Shown: piece by piece, positions 1 to 8,073 of the stretch
Layout of the letters: every line of letters begins with the position of its first letter
Position numbering within the stretch: position 1 is the first letter of the stretch
Source of the DNA: Polyrhizophydium stewartii
Taxonomy: Eukaryota; Chytridiomycota; Chytridiomycetes; Rhizophydiales
Assembly (NCBI GenBank): GCA_027604665.1
Contig: JADGIZ010000530.1
Coordinates: forward strand, 1 to 12,191
Reading direction: 5' to 3'
Length of the DNA stretch: 12,191 bases
The notes under the pieces: generated by a model
The model's database searches: none
The model's input: only the letters and a program-made list of their open reading frames with translations
What the model was told of the DNA's origin: nothing
Position numbers and translations under genes: made by a program

Positions 1-60
1 CCGCTGCAGCACCCTGACTGACCACCGCTGCTGCCGCACGGGGGTCTTGCCTGGACGCAG

Positions 61-3000
61 CCGCGAGTGGACCAAGGTGCTGCGGGCGAGCCGTCGCATA
101 CATGCCGACATGACCGCGAATCCTGCGTCGGCAGCCTTTTCGGGCGATGTGGACGAAGCCACGACGGCGATGCTCGTTGGCTGGGCCGCAATAGCGTATC
201 CCCAAGCCGTTGCGGTGGGTCATCGTAGGGACCCGCTCTGGCCATGGAGTGCGCCGCTGACGCACCAGCCGCCGGCCAGGATCTGGTACCGCTCATTCTT
301 GCCAAGCACATCGGACCGCGGGCCGAAGTCGGGGATCTCGGCCAAGGCGACCTGCGGATATGGCCGCGGCCAAGCAAGCCACGGCCCGAGACGGTGTTCA
401 TGTTTGAGCTCAAAGAAGTTGTTTCCGGCGACATTCAGGAAGTGAGCGCTGCACACAGCTCGTTTCGTGTTCAGCTTGTCAAGGAGTTGACAGCATTGCC
501 CTGCCGTCCGCGGACCAGATCGTGCGAGCCGTCGCGAGATACGCAGCCACCAACCATTGGTCGACGAAAATGGCAATGTGCGAGGCGCCACCGCGCAGCG
601 AATCGGACCGCACTCGCTGATTTGAGCCTGCAGGTCGTTTCTCATCAGACTGATCAGGGACGACGAGGTCTCTTGCGATACAACGTTGCTCCGCAGCGTC
701 TTGGTCGAAGAGCAGCTCTTTCTGGATCTTGCGCTCGAGTGTACATGCGGTGATCCGGGATCCATGGTGACTGCATTTCCGAGCCGCCCGCGTAATCGTT
801 TTGCAATGCTGACCGTGCCACGCGCAGATAACACTGCTCAATCTGATTGCAGACGAGCAGAGCGCATGGATCGCCAGGGACCATCAGCAATGCCAAAAGA
901 CCTTGGGCCGGCAGCGTCTGATAATGATCCACACTGCGGTGCGCCGACGCCGCGCTCCGCCCATGCAGCCGTACTTGCGTGCACGCCGATTGACCCTCTG
1001 CAACTCGCCTCCCAGATTTCGCGGCGTGTTTATGACATGGGCACGACCGTCTCAGCCATCCTTCGAGCTCTTGCTTCGTTCCCCGCAGTTTGGCGCCTGC
1101 CATTGCTGGCCGAGGAAATGGAGTATTGCTTTCGGCTGGCCGAGAAGATCGATGGGCACAGGTACAGCACGAGCAGATTGCGCGTGCACCGTCACGACAT
1201 GCCATCATTTGACGCTGAATCCGGCGCGTGCATCCAGCACCTCCCAGATTCTCACAAGCCTCCTTGTTCTTGTCGCCGAGGAGGCATTTGCATCTCACAA
1301 AGTAACGGCCGTCTTGTCTCCTTTCTCCGTGCGTTGTACTTGATCCGGATATCTGACAGTCCACCCTGCGCAGAAAGAGTTCAAGGATACGCTGCGTAAT
1401 CTGATTGACGGCAGCTTCTCCGAGTTTGCCTGCGTTGTTGGCGTCTATGTTTTCACGGACCAGCCGCTCGAGGTGCGGCGGCTGATTGTCGGCGCGTTGC
1501 ACATGTCGTGCTACATGCGTAAGCCCCGCCCTGAGCATTCCGCCTCTCTTTGGCCTGGATTGACGGCCATCTGCAGGCCAGGAGAGCTTTGCGCTTCTGC
1601 GGCACATCTTCACCAAGGAGATCTTTACCAGCGAGAAGCTGGGCGAGACTGCCATCAAGCTGGCCCAGCAGCCGCTGCACGTGCGTGGGAAGCGCGCCGT
1701 GTTGAGTGCAGCCGCGACGCGCGCTGATCTGGTCGCAGGCTATTGTCGGCGCCGAGGACATGTCCGTCAGTCTCATGTACCACCTGCTCAAGGCGCGGAT
1801 CTTCCACAACGCCAACATCGACATTCAAAAGGCCATCTACTCGCTTCTCCGGCAGCCGATCCGCGACCAGAAGATGCTTGCTCATCTGCTGCGGCTATAC
1901 TGCGAGTGGTAAGGCGTGTGGGAACTTTGGGCGGCCCACTGTCAGGCTGTAGTGCTCACACTCGTCCTCGCAGCTCGTTTGACGCAGTGGGGCCATTCAG
2001 CAAGCTTCCGATCGAGCCAGCTCATGTTCTGCACGCTTTTGCAAGCCGCGACGCCGCTCTGTCGGAGCAGGCTCTGATCTGTTTCTGCCTGCTGTACCAC
2101 CGGCGGCTGTGGTTCGAGCGTCCAGCGCCGCTGTGTGGTACGTCGCAGCGGCCACCTTCATATCACATTCGGGAAGCTGACCCTCGTTGCTGTCGCGCAG
2201 ACACGTACGACGACGACTTTATCGCGAGCTTGTGCCTCCGCCCCGTGCTTGACTATGCCGAGCGCAACATCAAGGAGGTGCCTCTGTTTGCACAGATGGT
2301 CGCATGTGCGGTCGAGCAGTGTCCCGAGTATTACGAGCCGCGCATCTTCCTGGACACGCAAGAATGCGCCACCCCGTTTGATCTAGTCGATCCGCTGTTC
2401 TACATGCAGATCGACTCTGCGGCGTTCGCCATCCACCTGAACCACGAAAACTTTGACAAGATGGTCTTTCGCTCCAACGTCCATCTGCTGCGACCGCTGT
2501 TTGCGAACCCCGACACCGAGCGCAGCAATGTCATCAAGGGTATGCCCGAATTGCTTTGGTGTGCTGGCGTGTTGGCGCTGACAGTCGACTGCATCCAGTT
2601 CTGCACGTGCTCAACAGCAAGCCCGAGCATGACGCGTTCAGTGTCCTGGACTCGGTGCTTTATCTCTTTCAAGGTCTATCACAGCCGAGCAGGTAGGACC
2701 CGCATTCGGTTTTGTCGCGACGCCGCATGTCGCGGCAACTGACGACCATCGAAAGTGCCTCGGGTGAGCTGGACTACTGGTTCAAGCAGTACTGGTTGCG
2801 CATGCTACGCTACCAGCCGCAGCAGACATTTGCGCAGTCGATGAAACAGCTTGCGGACTTGCCTCGCTTCCGATCTGGCTCTGGGACAGTGTATGCAGTG
2901 CCTCGATGCCTCTGCCTTTTGCCCGTGCCGATTGAGCTGCTGACACGCTGCGCCGCTCGCAGACAGCCGCGGGATGACTCGTCTCACGTGCTTGTTGTCC

Positions 3001-4138
3001 TTCAGTACGGCGACCTGTTTTTCAGACGGCCAAGCCTCTTGCCGATCTTTCTCCATGTGAGCGCATGGAATCGGCAGATCATTTACTTGATACAGGCTGA
3101 CACATGACTGTGTAAGTTGCTGAGCATGTCTTCGCTCATATTCGCGACCAAGATCAAAATGGCCAAGGTGCGGCGCATTGCGAGTGCCGCCTGTGGTCAC
3201 CAAACCAACTCACGAGCGTCTGCAGAGCATCACCGAGCCACAAAAGGCGTCGGCATTGCTGGCACAAGATTCAGCCATTGTGCAGTCGCTGCTTGAGCAT
3301 TGCATTGACAAGCCCAGTGACGACGGTGAGCTGTATTGTATGCCCTGAAGATACTCCGCACGCGCCGCTGACTTGCTGTCTCCTTACCAGTATCGTCCAA
3401 GCAGCTGTGTCTGCATATCCATGAGATCTTTGTGAACAACGTTGCCTCGCTGCGTCTCATACATTTTCAGGGCTACGACCCGCGACTTGTGCCGCTTGTT
3501 GTCGAGCAGATACCATCGATGCGTACGCACTCGCAGCGAGCGCGGCATGACGCCTTTGCGATGCTGACGACAGGGCCCTGCGCAGATGTTGTCATTGACA
3601 TGATCCCCGAGCTGCTGGCAGATCCCAAGCTCACGCGCGAGCGGTTCGTGTTTACTGTTGTCCTCACGGCGCACCTCGCGGCCAAGTACCCGCTGCAGAA
3701 GAGGTATGTATGGATCTGTGCTGAGCCCTTCTTCGTGGGTTTGGGCTGGCTCACGCTGCTTCGAGCCTGACTGTTGCCCAGGAGACAGTGTGGCCGGCCA
3801 TCGAGCGATGGGCATCGCCGATCATGCCCGCGGCAAAGGACCCTGGTGCACCGGCTGCCGATGGCGCTGCCGAGCTGCGGAGCTTGACCGACGGCGAGAT
3901 GGAGCGGGTGACGACAGGCCTGATCGAGATCATGCCGTGCCTTGTGACGCTCTGCTTTGGGCTGCCGACGCTTTTGGAGAAGGTCTCCAAGTTTGTTGCC
4001 GATGTCCAGAGCAGCGCGGCACGGATCAAGCCCGAACGGCGCTCCGACGACCTCGAGGCGGCGGCCATGGCGGCGCTTGCGGGCCTCTCGACCCGCGTGA
4101 TCCATGCGACCGAGGGCATCAACAAGTCGCTGCTGTAG
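61..4138 (+). CDS. INTS2: Integrator complex subunit 2 (INTS2), 5'-truncated by the window edge, 20 exons visible
   Basis: INTS2 is a backbone subunit of the nuclear Integrator complex, which cleaves snRNA and nascent mRNA 3' ends and attenuates RNA polymerase II. Exons as I read them: 61-214, 280-441, 519-577, 634-766, 828-938, 1016-1161, 1238-1328, 1374-1518, 1577-1680, 1739-1908, 1974-2137, 2201-2539, 2599-2692, 2756-2890, 2963-3056, 3117-3167, 3226-3325, 3391-3522, 3586-3703, 3766-4138. All phases join and give 957 residues before TAG; animal INTS2 is about 1,200, so the N terminus lies upstream. Collinear matches to remembered animal INTS2 include RHIFTKEIFTSEKL (exon 9), YHLLKARIF (exon 10), ALLAQDSAIVQSLLEHC (exon 17) and HFQGYDPRLVPLVVEQIPSM followed by H-VVIDMIPELL across the exon 18/19 junction. 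The first two junctions are least certain. It is helical throughout, with no catalytic residues expected. Identity is strong; single splice sites are predictions. Confidence 0.9.
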
Positions 4139-4160
4139 TAAACGTCGGGTTTCCGTGTCG
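4139..4160 (+). other. 22-bp spacer between two same-strand genes
   Basis: Only 22 bases separate the INTS2 stop (TAG at 4136-4138, followed directly by TAA) from the ankyrin gene ATG. There is no room for a separate promoter and 3' processing region, so transcript overlap or a promoter inside the last INTS2 exon is implied. Confidence 0.8.
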
Positions 4161-5696
4161 ATGGACGACACGCCGCCGCCTCCGGCGTACGACGCCGTCG
4201 TTGCCCTGGCCACCACCGCCCGGAACGCCGACTCCGACACCAGGCCCGACCCCGCGCTGTCCGTTGCGCCGCCCGCTGCACCGGCCGCGGCGGCCCCTGC
4301 GTGGCTCGGCCGCTCGCACTGGGACCGCCTGCCGCGCGAGCTACGTGCGGCCATCATCGACGCCGCTGGCCCTCTGACCAAGCTCACCACAGGGACGCTG
4401 CGGGCCAGCGGGCTGTTTGGCTCGCGGCAGGTTGCGCTGCTCTGGCGGGACGCTCTGGCGTGCGACTGGACGGGGGACATCCGCACGCTGCCCCGGGTCG
4501 ATCTCTACAACAGCTGCTTCCACGACATCCGCAGCCGCCGCATGTTCGAGCAGGTGCGCAGCGCCGGGCTCGCGGCAGACTACATGCTGCGCCGGGTTGC
4601 CATCCGCCGCGGGTGGGCCGACCTGCTCGACTTTGACGAGCCGGATGCGCTCGCGGAGGAGGCCGCACGGCAGGGCGCTCTGTGGCTGCTCGCCGAGCTC
4701 GTTGACGTGCGGCGAGTCGTGCGGCCGAGCAGCAGCCAGGCTGCCGCCGCAGCATACCACGGGCGGCTCGACGTGGTTCAGTGGCTGCACGAGCGCATGC
4801 AGGACGAGCCATGGTACGACAACGTCATGGCCGACGCAGCGACAAGCGGCAGCCTCGCGCTGGTCGTCTGGCTGCACGAGCGCAGGGGGATCAGCCCGTC
4901 AGACTCTGCCCTCGGCCAGGCCGTCTCGTGCGGCCACCTGCACATCGTGCGCTGGCTGCTCGAGCACGGCGCCAACCGCTGCGACAGCCACTCAGTCAGG
5001 CTGGCCGCACAACGGGGCCACCTCGATGTGCTCATGTACGTGCACGAGCACTTGCCGATCGAGATCATCCGCTCGGCGGCCAGCACCATCAACCATGCGT
5101 CGAGCCTTCCGGTCGTGCGGTGGATGTTTCTTTCGGGCATCATCCAAGTCTTGGATCTGATCCGGTTCGGGCTGCTGAGCCGCGGCAGCGACGCCTGCGC
5201 CGACTTTCTCAAGACAGAGTTTGGGATCGTCGTCACGCAGGAGATGTTCGAGGCGGCCATGCGCCAACAAATCGACTCGGTGGCCGAGTGGATCTTCAAG
5301 CAGCCCGGAATCGCCATCAGCGAGAGTGCAGTCGAGGCCGCCCTTGCCGGCAGATGCACCAAGACGCTCGACGCATTCATTCACCACGACCCGTCCTGTC
5401 TCGGCGTGATTGTGGAAAAGGTCAACGAGCGCTGCGACATCCGCTTTGTGTGGTGGCTGGACAAGCAGCATCCGGGCAACCTGACCCAGCACACGCTTGA
5501 GCGCGCAGTCGCGGGAAACTCTCCCGAGATTGTCGAATACCTGCTCAAGAACGTCACTGGCGTCGCATGGGACATTGTGAGGGCACGCCACATCGCAGAG
5601 ACAAGTGGAAATGCCGCCATGTGCGCCGTCCTTGACTGCCTGACAGGCGAAAGCGACATGCTCGATCTGCCGCCAATGTATCCTGAAAGTGAATGA
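4161..5696 (+). CDS. F-box-like and ankyrin-repeat protein, single exon
   Basis: This open frame of 511 residues has no intron. Residues 1-50 are Pro/Ala-rich and include a PPxY motif (PPAY, residues 7-10), a typical WW-domain ligand. Residues 52-100 (SHWDRLPRELRAAIIDAAG onward) resemble an F-box-like helical start. Ankyrin-type helices with the pattern AAxxGxLxVVxWLxE follow near residues 195-212, 224-243, 252-271 and 280-299; diverged copies continue to a last clear one near 447-464. I infer a substrate-recruiting or scaffold protein, possibly an SCF adaptor; the partner is unknown. The ATG at 4161 was chosen because it precedes the domain and lies outside the INTS2 gene; its -3 base is T, a weak context. 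The frame stays open upstream to an ATG at 4104 inside the last INTS2 exon, so a 530-residue form is formally possible. Lack of introns contrasts sharply with the neighbour. It looks like a member of a lineage-expanded ankyrin family (inference). Confidence 0.85.
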   Translation: MDDTPPPPAYDAVVALATTARNADSDTRPDPALSVAPPAAPAAAAPAWLGRSHWDRLPRELRAAIIDAAGPLTKLTTGTLRASGLFGSRQVALLWRDALACDWTGDIRTLPRVDLYNSCFHDIRSRRMFEQVRSAGLAADYMLRRVAIRRGWADLLDFDEPDALAEEAARQGALWLLAELVDVRRVVRPSSSQAAAAAYHGRLDVVQWLHERMQDEPWYDNVMADAATSGSLALVVWLHERRGISPSDSALGQAVSCGHLHIVRWLLEHGANRCDSHSVRLAAQRGHLDVLMYVHEHLPIEIIRSAASTINHASSLPVVRWMFLSGIIQVLDLIRFGLLSRGSDACADFLKTEFGIVVTQEMFEAAMRQQIDSVAEWIFKQPGIAISESAVEAALAGRCTKTLDAFIHHDPSCLGVIVEKVNERCDIRFVWWLDKQHPGNLTQHTLERAVAGNSPEIVEYLLKNVTGVAWDIVRARHIAETSGNAAMCAVLDCLTGESDMLDLPPMYPESE

Positions 5697-5847
5697 ACCG
5701 CAGCAGCCTGCCCAGACTCGAGACCGTGCAAGATGCTTTGCTCAGCGAGTTCATTTCAGCGATAGCCACAGGCTCGCGTCCAGAACCGCCCAGAGCGCAC
5801 CACGCTCTCCCCCCACCACGCTCCGCACAAGCGCCGATCGCAGCGCT
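5697..5847. other. Convergent spacer between the ankyrin gene and the minus-strand RhoGAP-like gene
   Basis: These 151 bases lie between two converging stop codons. I see no AATAAA on either strand, no terminator-like hairpin and no RNA gene. The 3' UTRs of both genes must share or overlap this stretch. Confidence 0.7.
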
Positions 5848-7965
5848 TCACACCTCCCGAATGCTAGTGCACGACGTGAGTATGCGAATCGGCATGAAAC
5901 CAATTCGGATGATGTGTGTCTTTAAGATGTCGAGTGTCTTCCTGGTCCAATTCCTTGTGTCCGGGTGAACGCTGGCCGGAATAGCGCTGTCGTCGACCTC
6001 GTCCAATGACATCCGCTCGGACCTCTCAACGCCAACAAGAGTCGCCAAGTCGTCGTCGCGGCGACGACGGACTCGTGTGCTTGTGCCGACAGTGTCGTGT
6101 GGGACGGCGGCAACGCTCTCGGCTTCGCGAGGGATGACGACTGCAGGCGACGCGACTTGCATCTCGGGGTCGGCTGTCGACTCGGTGTCAGCTGCTGAAC
6201 CAGAAATGCGTGTCGCGGCGCTCTCACCTTGTACAGTCTGGATCGCAGCCTCGCTATCGTGGAGAATATCGAGAACTATGTGACTGATGCCACGTTCCTG
6301 ATCGTTGCTATGGCCGCTTTCGCTGGGAGCGAGCTCGCCCATCTCAACGGCGACATCTCCGCTGGGACTCGCAACGTGCTTGGCCTCGAGAGACTCAGTC
6401 GTAACATCGCTTGAATCGCTTGCACTAGGCGCACATTCATGACCGACAGGTTCACAGCATGCGTCCATGCCGAGATCGACGCCGCTGTCGATAATCTTGA
6501 GAGTCGCGACGAGGTCGCCAAGACCGCTTGCCAGCGCCGCAATGATCGCCTCTTGCTTTGGCCACGAGATGTTTCCGTTGGCATCCATCTTGTCGCGCTT
6601 CTCGAACACGCAGGGAACAGCAAACCGACATATCATGCCGAGCTGCACAGCCTTGTCGCTGCCCGCTTCAGCGACGCGGCGGATGATCAGGAGCAGGTTG
6701 AAGAACATGCGCCGGTTGATGTCGCTGAGCTGGCTCAGCGCTTTGGCGGCGCGGGACAGAAACAGTCCGGCTGCAGCGAAGCTGGGTGTCAGCCCAGGGC
6801 TATTGCGCACATGCACTCGCATTCGAACCACAGCGACGCACGGTTTGCTGCCTTGCACTCGAGTGCCGACTCGAGTTGCTCGCAGATGCGCGCGGGCAGC
6901 ACCATCTGGTCAAACTTGGCAATGTGCTCAAAGGTGCTGAAGATCGCCGTGCTGATCGTATGTGCGATGTCAGCGCGTCGCTTCTGTGCGCTCTTGTCGG
7001 CCGCAAAGTCCTTGAACCGCCGGTCGAAGCTGAGCGACGAGACAGAGGCGCCGCAGTGTCAGTGTCACCCTCAATGTGCTGATTACCAGCCATCGAACTG
7101 ACGCAACCCGCATGCACTCACAAGGCGACGGGCTTCAGGTCTGGCAGCAAGAAGTTGGTGCTAGACGCCTTGCACTTGCGGCATGGCGGCTCAAGCTCAA
7201 ACGGCCCTGCAGATTCGAGTTAGAAGTCAATGGCATCGCACCAGCTCAGTATGCTGCCCGGAACTCACCGCATTTGCCGATGACGCTGGCGAGGCTGTGC
7301 AGCTGGAGAACAAAGAAGAGATCAAATGGCTGCAGGACGCTGTTCTGGATACGGCGCGGAAAGCATAAAGCGTCCGTTGATACTTGCGTGCCTGTTTGCG
7401 CGGCAATCGTGTGTGGTGCGGGCGGCGGTATTGGTCAGAAAACGCAAGTACGCTGTCGCGACTCGGAGACTTTCTGGACAGCTCGGAGACTTTCTGGCCG
7501 GCTCGTCGGCGATGCGATCGCAGCACGCGGGCGTCTGCGATGCTCGCAGAGGCTGTGCGGGCGGCCGGCACCCGTCTCGAGTCGATGTCGCGGCGATCGC
7601 ACGATACCAGCATATCGCAGCCCCCAGGCGATGCCACGCAGCGCAAGACAGCATCTTTCGCGCAGCTCACCGTCGGCGCAGTCGAGCCGCACGCAGCGTC
7701 CCGAGCAGATCGTGCCGTACGGGACCTCGCAAAGCTGCTTCTTCAAGGCACGGATGTCACGGCGGAAGCGCTCGCCATACTCGCACTTGGCATTGCGATG
7801 GTCGCCGCGGGGCATCTCACGCAGGGCGATAGATATGCCGGAGTGGATCATCGTATCAGAGTCCTCGCGGGTCGAGATTCGGCTTGGATTTTTGTCGCTT
7901 GCTGGGCGAGATCTGCTGGGCGGTTGCGGATAGCGAAGGCAAGTGGCGAACATCTCGCGGCGCAT
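5848..7965 (-). CDS. Unidentified multi-exon gene with CxxC motif and RhoGAP-like helical block
   Basis: Not confidently recognised. One phase-consistent model is 7965-7671, 7552-7452, 7344-7269, 7206-7122, 7029-6842, 6770-5848, about 555 residues. Best supported are the last three introns: 7268-7207 (GTGAGT donor, TTCTAAC branch site), 7121-7030 and 6841-6771 (GTGCGT donor, CTGAC branch). Upstream of 7269 the structure is ambiguous; a start of the third exon at 7391 is also possible. The first exon is Cys-rich with good codon use. Exons 3-4 carry KCG...PPCRKCK, a possible metal site. Exons 5-6 contain LPARICEQLESAL, then SDINRRMFFNLLLIIRRVAE and a K-x-QLGMICRFAVPCVF run, recalling the second half of a RhoGAP fold, but I find no GxFRxSG arginine-finger motif, so GAP activity is doubtful. 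The last 200 or so residues are Ser/Glu/Ala-rich and disordered. The ATG at 7965 is tentative. A 20-bp tandem duplication sits in the uncertain part. Same strand as RAD18, directly downstream of it. Confidence 0.55.
7461..7500. repeat. Two-copy imperfect 20-bp tandem repeat
   Basis: The 16-base core ctcggagactttctgg occurs twice with a period of 20 bases. Twenty is not a multiple of three, so the duplication changes reading frame if it lies in an exon. It falls in the least resolved part of the RhoGAP-like gene. Confidence 0.9.
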
Positions 7966-8073
7966 CTTCACATAGGCGGCAGCGGCGCGATGCCCGCGAC
8001 CACGGTGGCCAAGCGGCGGTGCCGTCTCGAGGCATTCGCATGCTCGGGCAAAGGGGGCCGGCAACCGCGATGT

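Noticed and set aside
442..493. Alternative 52-bp INTS2 intron (442-493)
   Set aside because: It needs a different upstream frame with poor codon use; intron 442-518 keeps the good frame and restores family-like spacing around SGDIQE-IVRAVAR.
654..1658. Long minus-strand open frame of 334 codons
   Set aside because: It lies antisense to six phase-joined INTS2 exons, has no family features, and is a shadow of high-GC coding sequence.
3658..4377. Plus-strand open frame of 239 codons overlapping both genes
   Set aside because: It is out of frame with conserved INTS2 residues and becomes Pro/Arg low complexity; it is a frame shadow.
3473..4486. Minus-strand open frame of 337 codons across the INTS2/ankyrin junction
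   Set aside because: Antisense to two well-supported genes; its composition is Arg/Ser/Ala-rich shadow sequence.
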